This document shows, piece by piece, positions 24,361-37,510 of a stretch of 64,000 bases of DNA. The stretch is taken from assembly GCF_050948175.1 (NCBI RefSeq), contig NW_027490266.1:62001-126000 (forward strand), given 5' to 3'. The translations under genes were made by a program, and so were the position numbers. Positions within the stretch are counted from its first letter, which is position 1, and every line of letters begins with the position of its first letter. Origin of the DNA: Xylocopa sonorina (Eukaryota; Arthropoda; Insecta; Hymenoptera; Apidae). A model generated the notes under the pieces. That model was given only the letters and a program-made list of their open reading frames with translations, searched no databases and had not been told where the DNA came from.

Positions 24361-27240
24361 TAGGCGAGGAATACATGACACTTCGCAAATCATATTATAT
24401 CTTACCATGAAACATAGAAATGAGATGCGATATCGCGTTTTAAGAAGCATTAGAATTCTATTGCTACGATAGGTAGACACCTGCAAACGCTATTTCCTTG
24501 CAAGGAAGTGTCGCATTTACGTTCATTTGAAGTGTAGACGAGGAATACATAACACTTCGCAAATCATATTATATCTTACCATGAAGCATAGAAATGAGAT
24601 GCGATATCGCGTTTTAAGAAGTATTAGAACTCTATTGCTACGATACCTAGACATCTGCAGACGCTATTTCCTACCAAGGAAGTGTCGCATTTACATTCAT
24701 TTAAAGTGTAGACGAGGAATACGTAACACTTCGCAAATCATATTATATCTTACCATGAAACATAGAAATGAGATGCGATATCGCGTTTTAAGAAGCATTA
24801 GAACTCTATTGCTACGATACCTAGACATCTGCAGACGCTATTTCCTAGCAAGGAAGTGTCGCATTTACATTCATTTGAAGTGTAGACGAGGAATACATAA
24901 CACTTCGCAAATCATGTTATTTCTTACCATCAAACATAGAAATGAGATGCGATATCGCGTTTTAAGAAGCATTAGAACTCTATTGCTACGATACCTAGAC
25001 ATCTGCAGACGCTATTTCCTACCAAGGAAGTGTCGCATTTACATTCATTTGAAGTGTAGACGAGGAATACATAAGACTTCGCAAATCATATTATATCTTA
25101 CCACGAAACATAGAAATGAGATGCGATATCGCGTTTTAAGAAGTATTAGAACACTATTGCTACGATACCTAGACATCTGCAGGCGCTATTTCCTAACAAG
25201 GAAGTGTCGCATTTACTTTCATTTGAATCGTGGACGAGGAATGTATAACACTTCGCAATGAATATTATATCTTATCATGAAACATAGATATGAGATGCAA
25301 TATCTCTTTTTAACAAGCATTTGAACTCTATGTCTTCGATACGTAGACATCAGCAAACGCTATTTCCTTGCAAGGAAGTGTCGCACTTACATTCATTTGA
25401 AGTGTAGAGGAGGAATACATAACACTTCGCAAATCATATTACATCTTACCATGAAACATAGAAATGAGATGCGATATCGCGTTTTAAGAAGCATTAGAAC
25501 ACTATTGCTACGATACGTAGTCATGTGCAGACGGTATTTCCTAGCATGGAAGTGTCGCATTTACATTCATTTGAAGTGTAGAAGAGGAATACATGACACT
25601 TCGCAAATCATATTATATCTTACCATGAAACATAGAAATGAGATGCGATATCGCGTTTTAAGAAGCATTAGAAATCTATTGCTACGATACGTATACATCT
25701 GCAAACGCTATTTCTTTGCAAGGAAGTGTCGCATTTACATTCATTTGAAGTGTAGACGAGGAAGACATAACACTTCGCAAATCATATTATATCTTACAGT
25801 GAAACATAGAAATGAGATGCGATATCGCGTTTTAAGAAGCATTAGAAATCTATTGCTACGATACGTAGACATCTGCAAACGCTATTTCCTAGCGAGGAAG
25901 TATTGCATTCACATTCATTTGAAGTGTAGACGAGGAATACATAACACTTCCCAAATCATGTTATATCTTACCATGAAACATAGAAATGAGATGCGATATC
26001 GCGTTTTAAGAATCATATGAACTCTATTGCTACGATACGTAGACATCTGCAAACGCTATTTCCTTGCAAGGAAGTGTCGCATTTACTTTCATTTGAATCG
26101 TAGACGAGGAATGCATAGCACTTCGCAATGAATATTATATCTTATCATGAAACATAGATATGAGATGCAATATCTCGTTTTAAAAAGCATTAGAACTCTA
26201 TTGCTACGATACCTGGACATCTGCAGACGCTATTTCCTAGCAAGGAAGTGTCGCATTTACATTCATTTGAAGTGTAGACGAGGAATACATGACACTTCGC
26301 AAATCATATTATATCTTACCATGAAACATAGAAATGAGATGCGATCTCGCGTTTTAACAAGCATTAGAAATCTATTGCTACGATACGTAGACATCTGCAG
26401 ACGCTATTTCCTAGCGGGGAAGTATCGCATTCACATTCATTTGAAGTGCAGACGAGGAATACATGACACTTCTCAAATCATATTATATCTTACCATGAAA
26501 CATAGAAATGAGATGCGATATCGCGTTTTAAGAATCATAAGAACTCTATTGCTACGATACTTAGACATGTGCAAAGGCTATTTCCTTGCAAGGAAGTGTT
26601 GCATTTACATTCATTTGAATCGTAGACGAGGAATGCATAACACTTCGCAATGAATATTATATCTTATCATGAAACATAGATATGAGATGCAATATCTCGT
26701 TTTAAGAAGCATTTGAACTCTATTGCTTCGATACGTAGACATCAGCAAACGCTATTTCCTTGCAAGGAAGTGTCGCATTTACATTCATTTGAAGTGTAGA
26801 CGAGGAATACATAACACTTCGCAAATCATATTATATCTTACCATGAAACATAGAAATGAGATGCTATATCGCGTTTTAAGAAGCATTAGAACACTATTGC
26901 TACGATACGTAGTCATGTGCAGACGGTATTTCCTAGCATGGAAGTGTCGCATTTACATTCATTTGAAGTGTAGAAGAGGAATGCATGACACTTCGCAAAT
27001 CATATTATATCTTACCATGAAACATAGAAATGAGATGCGATATCGCGTTTTAAGAAGCATTAGAAATCTATTGCTACGATACGTAGACATCTGCAAACGC
27101 TATTTCCTAGCGAGGAAGTATCGCATTCACATTCATTTGAAGTGTAGACGAGGAATACATGACACTTCTCAAATCATATTATATCTTACCATGAAACATA
27201 GAAATGAGATGCGATATCGCGTTTTAAGAAGCATTATAAA
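24361..27240. repeat. Third, rearranged copy of the 14.3-16.4 kb segment
   Basis: From GTAGGCGAGG at 24,361 to about 25,250 it follows 14,267-15,160 at an offset of 10,094 (58 x 174 + 2) and retains the two monomers missing from the 21.4 kb copy. From 26,147 it follows 15,183 onward at an offset of 10,964, five monomers more. The extra five (about 25,250-26,120) start with the segment shared with 7.3 kb. It is therefore a mosaic of at least two sources. Confidence 0.75.
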
Positions 27241-29680
27241 GCTATTGCTACGATACGTAGACATCTGCAAACGCTATTTCCTAGCGAGGAAGTATCGCAT
27301 TCGCATTCATTTGAAGTGTATACGAGGAATACATAACACTTCGCAAATCATATTATATTTTACCATGAAACATAGATATGAGATGCAATATCTCGTTTTA
27401 AGAAGCATTTGAACTCTATTGCTTCGATACGTAGACATCAGCAAACGCTATTTCCTTGCAAGGAAGTGTCGCATTTACATTCATTTGAAGTGTAGACGAG
27501 GAATACATGACACTTCGCAAATCATATTATATCTTGCCATGAAACATAGAAATGAGATGCGATATCGCGTTTTAAGAAGCATTAGAACTCTATCGCTACG
27601 ATACCTAAACATCTCCAGACGCTATTTCCTAGCAAGGAAGTGCCGCATTTACATTCATTTGAAGTGTAGACGAGGAATACATAACACTTCGCAAATCATA
27701 TTATATCTTACCATGAAACATAGAAATGAGATGCGATTTCGCGTTTTAAGAAGCATTAGAACACTATTGCTACGATAGGTAGACATCTGCAAACGCTATT
27801 TCCTTGCAAGGAAGTGTCGCATTTACATTCATTTGAAGTGTAGACGAGGAATACATAACACTTCGCAAATCATATTATATCTTATCATGAAACATAGAAA
27901 TGAGGTGCGATATCGCGTTTTAAGAAGCATTAGAACTCTATTGCTACGATACCTAGACATCTGCAGACGCTATTTCCTTGCAAGGAAGTGTCGCATTTAC
28001 ATTCATTTGAAGTGTAGACGAGGAATACATGACACTTCGCAAATCATATTATATCTTACCATGAAACATAGGAATGAGATGCGATCTCGCGTTTTAAGAA
28101 GCATTATAAAGCTATTGCTACGATACGTAGACATCTGCAAACGCTATTTCCTAGCGAGGAAGTATCGCATTCGCATTCATTTGAAGTGTATACGAGGAAT
28201 ACATAACACTTCGCAAATCATATTATATTTTACCATGAAACATAGATATGAGATGCAATATCTCGTTTTAAGAAGCATTTGAACTCTATTGCTTCGATAC
28301 GTAGACATCAGCAAACGCTATTTCCTCGCAAGGAAGTGTCGCATTTACATTCATTTGAAGTGTAGACGAGGAATACATGACACTTCGCAAATCATATTAT
28401 ATCTTACCATGAAACATAGGAATGAGATGCGATATCGCGTTTTAAGAAGCATTAGAACTCTATCGCTACGATACCTAAACATCTCCAGACGCTATTTCCT
28501 AGCAAGGAAGTGCCGCATTTACATTCATTTGAAGTGTAGACGAGGAATACATAACACTTCGCAAATCATATTATATCTTACCATGAAACATAGAAATGAG
28601 ATGCGATTTCGCGTTTTAAGAAGCATTAGAACACTATTGCTACGATAGGTAGACATCTGCAAACGCTATTTCCTTGCAAGGAAGTGTCGCATTTACATTC
28701 ATTTGAAGTGTAGACGAGGAATACATAACACTTCGCAAATCATATTATATCTCATCATGAAACATAGAAATGAGGTGCGATATCGCGTTTTAAGAAGCAT
28801 TAGAACTCTATTGCTACGATACCTAGACATCTGCAGACGCTATTTCCTAGCGAGGAAGTATCGCATTCGCATTCATTTGAAGTGTATACGAGGAATACAT
28901 AACACTTCGCAAATCATATTATATTTTACCATGAAACATAGATATGAGATGCAATATCTCGTTTTAAGAAGCATTTGAACTCTATTGCTTCGATACGTAG
29001 ACATCAGCAAACGCTATTTCCTCGCAAGGAAGTGTCGCATTTACATTCATTTGAAGTGTAGACGAGGAATACATGACACTTCGCAAATCATATTATATCT
29101 TACCATGAAACATAGGAATGAGATGCGATCTCGCGTTTTAAGAAGCATTATAAAGCTATTGCTACGATACGTAGACATCTGCAAACGCTATTTCCTAGCG
29201 AGGAAGTATCGCATTCGCATTCATTTGAAGTGTATACGAGGAATACATAACACTTCGCAAATCATATTATATTTTACCACGAAACATAGATATGAGATGC
29301 AATATCTCGTTTTAAGAAGCATTTGAACTCTATTGCTTCGATACGTAGACATCAGCAAACGCTATTTCCTTGCAAGGAAGTGTCGCATTTACATTCATTT
29401 GAAGTGTAGACGAGGAATACATGACACTTCGCAAATCATATTATATCTTACCATGAAACATAGAAATGAGATGCGATATCGCGTTTTAAGAAGCATTAGA
29501 ACCCTATTGTTACGATAGGTAGACATTTGCAAACACTATTTCCTTGCAAGGAAGTGTCTCACTTACATTCATTTGAAGTGTATACGAGGAATACATAACA
29601 CTTCGCAAATCATATTATATTTTACCATGAAACATAGATATGAGATGCAATATCTCGTTTTAAGAAGCATTTGAACTCTA
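27241..29680. repeat. Series of shrinking HOR units (5, 4, 2, 2 monomers)
   Basis: The marker GCTTCGATACGTAGACATCAGC begins units at 27,419, 28,289, 28,985, 29,333 and 29,681, giving steps of 870, 696, 348 and 348 bp. Each unit ends with the same mosaic monomer (GTATACGAGG..TATTTTACCATG..GATATGAG..GCAATATCTCG). The 4-monomer unit equals the 5-monomer unit with one monomer removed by fusion of two neighbours (CTGCAGACGC joined to TAGCGAGGAAGTATCGC near 28,840-28,860). The next unit keeps only the first and last parts. Confidence 0.8.
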
Positions 29681-32116
29681 TTGCTTCGATACGTAGACAT
29701 CAGCAAACGCTATTTCCTTGCAAGGAAGTGTCGCATTTACATTCATTTGAAGTGTAGACGAGGAATACATGACACTTCGCAAATCATATTATATCTTACC
29801 ATGAAACATAGAAATGAGATGCGATATCGCGTTTTAAGAAGCATTAGAACCCTATTGTTACGATAGGTAGACATTTGCAAACACTATTTCCTTGCAAGGA
29901 AGTGTCTCACTTACATTCATTTGAAGTGTTGACGAGGAATACATAACACTTCCCAAATCATGTTATATCTTACCATGAAACATAGAAATGAGTTGCGATA
30001 TCGCGTTTTAAGAATCATATGAACACTATTGCTACGATACGTAGACATCTGCAAACGCTATTTCCTTGCAAGGAAGTGTCGCATTTACTTTCATTTGAAT
30101 CGTAGACGAGGAATGCATAACACTTCGCAATGAATATTATATCTTATCATGAAACATAGATATGAGATGCAATATCTCGTTTTAAGAAGCATTAGAACTC
30201 TGTTGCTACGATACCTAGGCATCTGCGGACGCTATTTCCTAGCAAGGAAGTGTCGCATTTACATTCGTTTGAATCGTAGACGAGGAATGCATAACACTTC
30301 GCAATGAATATTAAATCTTATCATGAAACATAGAAATAAGATGCAATATCGCGTTTTAAGAATCATAAGAACTCTATTGCTACGATACGTAGACATCTGT
30401 AGACGCTATTTCCTAGCAAGGAAGTGTCGCATTCACATTCATTTGAAGTGTAGACGAGGAATACATAACACTTCGCAAATCATATTATATCTTGCCATGA
30501 AAGATAGAAATGAGATGCGATATCGCGTTTTAAGAATCATAAGAACTCTATTGCTACGATACGTAAACAACTGCAAACGCTATTTCCTTGCAAGGAAGTG
30601 TCGCATTTACATTCATTTGAATCGTAGACGAGGAATGCATAACACTTCGCAATGAATATTATATCTTATCATGAAACATATATATGAGATGCAATATCTC
30701 GTTTTAAGAAGCATTAGAACTCTATTGCTACGATACCTAGACATCTGCAGACGCTATTTCCTAGCATGGAAGTGTCGCATTTACATTCATTTGAAGTGTA
30801 GACGAGGAATACATGACACTTCGCAAATCATATTATATCTTACCATGAAACATAGAAATAAGATGCAATATCGCGTTTTAAGAATCATAAGAACTCTATT
30901 GCTACGATACGTAGACATCTGCAGACGCTATTTCCTTGCAAGGAAGTGTCGCATTTACATTCATTTGAAGTGTAGACGAGGAATACATAACACTTCGCAA
31001 ATCATATTATATCTTACCATGAAACATAGAAATGAGATGCGATATCGCGTTTTAAGAAGCATTAGAACGCTATCGCTACGATACCTAGACATCTCCAGAC
31101 GCTACTTCCTAGCAAGGAAGTGTCGCATTTACATTCATTTGAAGTGTAGACGAAGAATACATAACACTTCGCAAATCATATTATATCTTACCATGAAACA
31201 TAGAAATGAGATGCGATATCGCGTTCTAAGAATCATAAGAACACTATTGCTACGATACGTAGACATCTGCAAACGCTATTTCCTAGCAAGGAAGTGTCGC
31301 ATTCACATTCATTTGAAGTGTAGACGAGGAATACATAACACTTCGCAAATCATATTACATCTTACCATGAAAGATAGAAATGAGATGCGATATCGCGTTT
31401 TAAGAATCATAAGAATTCTATTTCTACGATACGTAGACAACTGCAAACGCTATTTCCTTGCAAGGTAGTGTCGCATTTACATTCATTTGAATCGTAGACG
31501 AGGAATGCATAACACTTCGCAATGAATATTATATCTTATCATGAAACATATATATGAGATGCAATATCTCGTTTTAAGAAGCATTGGAACTCTATTGCTA
31601 CGATACCTAGACATCTGCAGACGCTATTTCCTAGCAAGGAAGTGTCGCATTTACATTCATTTGAAGTGTAGACGAGCAATACATGACACTTCGCAAATCA
31701 TATTATATCTTACTATGAAACATAGAAATAAGATGCAATATCGCGTTTTAAGAATCATAAGAACTCTATTGCTACGATACGTAGACATCTGCAAACGCTA
31801 TTTCCTTGCAAGGAAGTGTCGCATTTACATTCATTTGAAGTGTAGATGAGGAATACATAACACTTCGCAAATCATATTATATCTTACCATGAAACATAGA
31901 AATGAGATGCGTTATCGCGTTTTAAGCAGCATTAGAACACTATCGCTACGATACCTAGACATCTCCAGACGCTATTTCCTAGCAAGGAAGTGCCGCATTT
32001 ACATTCATTTGAAGTGTAGACGCGGAATACATAACACTTCGCAAATCATATTATATTTTACCATGAAACATAGATATGAGATGCAATATCTCGTTTTAAG
32101 AAGCATTTGAACTCTA
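29681..32116. repeat. 14-monomer tandem duplication, copy 1 (2,436 bp)
   Basis: The unit from GCTTCGATACGTAGACATCAGC at 29,681 recurs at 32,117. Inside are ACCCTATTGTTACGATAGG, the GTTGC..TGCGGACG monomer at 30,189, T monomers with CATATATATGAG (about 30,678 and 31,548), AAATAAGATGCAATATCGC monomers and GAAAGATAGAAATGAG monomers. Differences from copy 2 are few by eye, for example CCTAGCATGG near 30,770 versus CCTAGCAAGG near 33,030. Confidence 0.85.
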
Positions 32117-34310
32117 TTGCTTCGATACGTAGACATCAGCAAACGCTATTTCCTTGCAAGGAAGTGTCGCATTTACATTCATTTGAAGTGTAGACGAGGA
32201 ATACATGACACTTCGCAAATCATATTATATCTTACCATGAAACATAGAAATGAGATGCGATATCGCGTTTTAAGAAGCATTAGAACCCTATTGTTACGAT
32301 AGGTAGACATTTGCAAACACTATTTCCTTGCAAGGATGTGTCTCACTTACATTCATTTGAAGTGTTGACGAGGAATACATAACACTTCCCAAATCATGTT
32401 ATATCTCACCATGAAACATAGAAATGAGTTGCGATATCGCGTTTTAAGAATCATATGAACACTATTGCTACGATACGTAGACATCTGCAAACGCTATTTC
32501 CTTGCAAGGAAGTGTCGCATTTACTTTCATTTGAATCGTAGACGAGGAATGCATAACACTTCGCAATGAATATTAAATCTTATCATGAAACATAGAAATA
32601 AGATGCAATATCGCGTTTTAAGAATCATAAGAACTCTATTGCTACGATACGTAGACATCTGTAGACGCTATTTCCTAGCAAGGAAGTGTCGCATTCACAT
32701 TCATTTGAAGTGTAGACGAGGAATACATAACACTTCGCAAATCATATTATATCTTGCCATGAAAGATAGAAATGAGATGCGATATCGCGTTTTAAGAATC
32801 ATAAGAACTCTATTGCTACGATACGTAAACAACTGCAAACGCTATTTCCTTGCAAGGAAGTGTCGCATTTACATTCATTTGAATCGTAGACGAGGAATGC
32901 ATAACACTTCGCAATGAATATTATATCTTATCATGAAACATATATATGAGATGCAATATCTCGTTTTAAGAAGCATTAGAACTCTATTGCTACGATACCT
33001 AGACATCTGCAGACGCTATTTCCTAGCAAGGAAGTGTCGCATTTACATTCATTTGAAGTGTAGACGAGGAATACATGACACTTCGCAAATCATATTATAT
33101 CTTACCATGAAACATAGAAATAAGATGCAATATCGCGTTTTAAGAATCATAAGAACTCTATTGCTACGATACGTAGACATCTGCAGACGCTATTTCCTTG
33201 CAAGGAAGTGTCGCATTTACATTCATTTGAAGTGTAGACGAGGAATACATAACACTTCGCAAATCATATTATATCTTACCATGAAACATAGAAATGAGAT
33301 GCGATATCGCGTTTTAAGAAGCATTAGAACGCTATCGCTACGATACCTAGACATCTCCAGACGCTACTTCCTAGCAAGGAAGTGTCGCATTTACATTCAT
33401 TTGAAGTGTAGACGAAGAATACATAACACTTCGCAAATCATATTATATCTTACCATGAAACATAGAAATGAGATGCGATATCGCGTTCTAAGAATCATAA
33501 GAACACTATTGCTACGATACGTAGACATCTGCAAACGCTATTTCCTAGCAAGGAAGTGTCGCATTCACATTCATTTGAAGTGTAGACGAGGAATACATAA
33601 CACTTCGCAAATCATATTACATCTTACCATGAAAGATAGAAATGAGATGCGATATCGCGTTTTAAGAATCATAAGAATTCTATTTCTACGATACGTAGAC
33701 AACTGCAAACGCTATTTCCTTGCAAGGTAGTGTCGCATTTACATTCATTTGAATCGTAGACGAGGAATGCATAACACTTCGCAATGAATATTATATCTTA
33801 TCATGAAACATATATATGAGATGCAATATCTCGTTTTAAGAAGCATTAGAACTCTATTGCTACGATACCTAGACATCTGCAGACGCTATTTCCTGGCAAG
33901 GAAGTGTCGCATTTACATTCATTTGAAGTGTAGACGAGCAATACATGACACTTCGCAAATCATATTATATCTTACTATGAAACATAGAAATAAGATGCAA
34001 TATCGCGTTTTAAGAATCATAAGAACTCTATTGCTACGATACGTAGACATCTGCAAACGCTATTTCCTTGCAAGGAAGTGTCGCATTTACATTCATTTGA
34101 AGTGTAGATGAGGAATACATAACACTTCGCAAATCATATTATATCTTACCATGAAACATAGAAATGAGATGCGATATCGCGTTTTAAGAAGCATTAGAAC
34201 TCTATCGCTACGATACCTAGACATCTCCAGACGCTATTTCCTAGCAAGGAAGTGCCGCATTTACATTCATTTGAAGTGTAGACGAGGAATACATAACACT
34301 TCGCAAATCA
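32117..34310. repeat. 14-monomer tandem duplication, copy 2 (one monomer shorter)
   Basis: It matches copy 1 at offset 2,436 for the first monomers, then at 2,262 (13 x 174) from 32,585 on (30,323/32,585, 30,671/32,933, 31,541/33,803, 31,889/34,151). The GTTGC..TGCGGACG monomer of copy 1 (about 30,123-30,296) is the missing unit. Homology ends near 34,310, where copy 1 switches to the TATTTTACCATG mosaic monomer. Confidence 0.85.
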
Positions 34311-37300
34311 TATTATATCTTACCATGAAACATAGAAATGAGATGCGATTTCGCGTTTTAAGAAGCATTACAACACTATTGCTACGATAGGTAGACATCT
34401 GCAAACGCTATTTCCTTGCAAGGAAGTGTCGTATTTACATTCATTTGAAGTGTAGACGAGGAATACATAACACTTCGCAATGAATATTATATCCTATCAT
34501 GAAACATAGATATGAGATGCAATATCTCGTTTTAAGAAGCATTTGAACTCTATTTCTTCGATACGTAAACATCTGCAAACGCTATTTCCTTGCAAGGAAG
34601 TGTCGCATTTACATTCATGAGAAGCGTAGACGAGGAGTACATAACACTTCGCAAATAATATTATATCTTACCATGAAACACAGAAATGAGATGCGATATC
34701 TCGTTTTAAGAAGCATTTGAACACTATTTCTTCGATACGTAAACATCTGCAAACGCTATTTCCTTGCAAGGAAGTGTCGCATTTACATTCATGAGAAGCG
34801 TAAACGAGGAGTACATAACACTTCGCAAATAATATTATATCTTACCATGAAACACAGAAATGAGATGCGATATCGCGTTATAAGAAGCATTAGAACTCTA
34901 TTGCTACGATACCAAGACATCTGCAGACGCTATTTCCTTGCAAGGAAGTGTCGCATTTACATTCATTTGAAGTGTAGACGAGGAATACATGACACTTCGC
35001 AAATCATATTATATCTTACCATGAAACATAGAAATGAGATGCGATATCGCGTTTTAAGAAGCATTAGAACTCTATTGCTACGATAGGTAGACATCTGCAA
35101 ACGCTATTTCCTTGCAAGGAAGTGTCGCATTTACATTCATTTGAAGTGTAGACGAGGAATACATGACACTTCGCAAATCATATTATATCTTACCATGAAA
35201 CATAGAAATGAGATGCGATATCGCGTTTTAAGAAGCATTAGAAAGCTATTGATACGATACGTAGACATCTGCAAACGCTATTTCCTAGCGAGGAAGTATC
35301 GCATTTACATTCATTTGAAGTGTAGACGAGGAATACATGACACTTTGCAAATCATATTATATCTTACAGTGAAACATAGAAATGAGATACGATATCGCGT
35401 TTTAAAAGCGTTAGAAATCTATTGCTACGATACGTAGACATCTGCAAACGCTATTTCCTAGCGAGGAAGTATCGCATTCACATTCATTTGAAGTGTAGAC
35501 GAGGAATACATAACACTTCCCAAATCATGTTATATCTTACCATGAAACATAGAAATGAGTTGCGATATCGCGTTTTAAGAATCATATGAACACTATTGCT
35601 ACGATACGTAGACATCTGCAAACGCTATTTCCTTGCAAGGAAGTGTCGCATTTACTTTCACTTGAATCGTAGACGAGGAATGCATAACACTTTGCAATGA
35701 ATATTATATCTTATCATGAAACATAGATATGAGATGCTATATCTCGTTTTAAGAAGCATTAGAACTCTGTTGCTACGATACCTAGGCATCTGCGGACGCT
35801 ATTTCCTAGCAAGGAAGTGTCGCATTTACATTCGTTTGAATCGTAGACGAGGAATGCACAACACTTCGCAATGAATATTATATCTTATCATGAAACATAG
35901 ATATGAGATGCAATATCTCGTTTTAAGAAGCATTTGAACTCTATTGCTTCGATACGTAGACACCTGCAAACGCTATTTCCTTGCAAGGAAGTGTCGCAAT
36001 TTACATTCATTTGAAGTGTAGACGAGGAATACATAACACTTCGCAAATCATATTATATCTTACCATGAAACATAGAAATGAGATGCGATATCGCGTTTTA
36101 AGAAGCATTAGAACTCTATTGCTACGATACGTAGACATCTGCAATCGCTACTTCCTTGCAAGGAAGTGTCGCATTTACATTCATTTGAAATGTAGACGAG
36201 GAATACATAACACTTCGCAAATCATATTACATCTTACCATGAAACATAGAAATGAGATGCGATATCGCGTTTTAAGAATCATCTGAACTCTATTGCTACG
36301 ATACGTAGACATCTGCAAACGCTATTTCCTAGCGAGGAAGTGTCGCATTCACATTCGTTTGAAGTGTAGACGAGGAATACATGACACTTCGCAAATCATA
36401 TTATATCTTACCATGAAACATAGAAATGAGATGCGATAGCGCGTTTTAAGAAGCACTAGAAATCTATTGCTACGATACGTAGACATCTGCAAACGCTATT
36501 TCCTAGCGAGGAAGTGTCGCTTTCACATTCATTTGAAGTGTAGACGAGGAATACGTGACACTTCGCAAATCATATTATATCTTACCATGAAACATAGAAA
36601 TGAGATGCGATATCGCGTTTTAAGAATCATTAGAACTTTATTGCTACGATACGTAGACATCTGCAAACGCTATTTCCTTGCAAGGAAGTGTCGCATTTAC
36701 ATTCATTTGAATCGTAGACGCGGAATGCATAACACTTCGCAAATCATATTATATCTTACCATGAAGCATAGAAATGAGATGCAATATCGCGTTTTAAGAA
36801 TCATAAGAACTCTATTGCTACGATACGTAGACATCTGCAAACGCTATTTCCTAGCGAGGAAGTGTCGCATTCACATTCATTTGAAGTGTAGACGAGGAAT
36901 ACATGACACTTCGCAAATCATATTATATCTTACCATGAAACATAGAAATGAGATGCGATATCGCGTTTTAAGAATCATAAGAACTCTATTGCTACGATAC
37001 GTAGACATCTGTAGACGCTATTTCCTTGCAAGGAAGTGTCGCATTTACATTCATTTGAAGTGTAGACGAGGAATACATGACACTTCGCAAATCTTATTAT
37101 ATCTTACCATGAAACATAGAAATGAGATGCGATATCGCGTTTTAAGAATCATATGAACACTATTGCTACGATACGTAGACATCTGCAAACGCTATTTCCT
37201 TGCAAGGAAGTGTCGCATTTACATTCATTTGAATCGTAGACGCGGAATGCATAACAGTTCGCAAATCATATTATATTTTACCATGAAACATAGAAATGAG

Positions 37301-37510
37301 ATGCAACATGGCGTTTTAAGAATCATAAGAACTCTATTGCTACGATACGTAGGCATCTGCAGACGCTATTTCCTTGCAAGGAAGTGTCGCATTTCAATTC
37401 ATTTGAAGTGTAGACGAGGAATACATGACACTTCGCAAATCATATTATATCATACCATGAAACATAGAAATGAGATGCGATATCGCGTTTTAAGAATCAT
37501 CTGAACTCTA
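34311..37510. repeat. Mixed monomers with a private tandem pair and paired indels
   Basis: Two adjacent monomers near 34,617 and 34,791 share CATTCATGAGAAGCGTA, CGAGGAGTACATAAC and GCAAATAATATTA, a one-monomer tandem duplication not seen elsewhere. One base is missing at about 35,405 (GTTTTAAAAGCGTTAG) and one is added at about 35,999 (GTGTCGCAATTTAC), so the phase is off for only about 600 bp. The segment at 36,120-36,286 recurs 20 monomers downstream at 39,600-39,766. Monomers from 36,467 resemble those from about 41,687 (30 monomers away). Confidence 0.75.
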
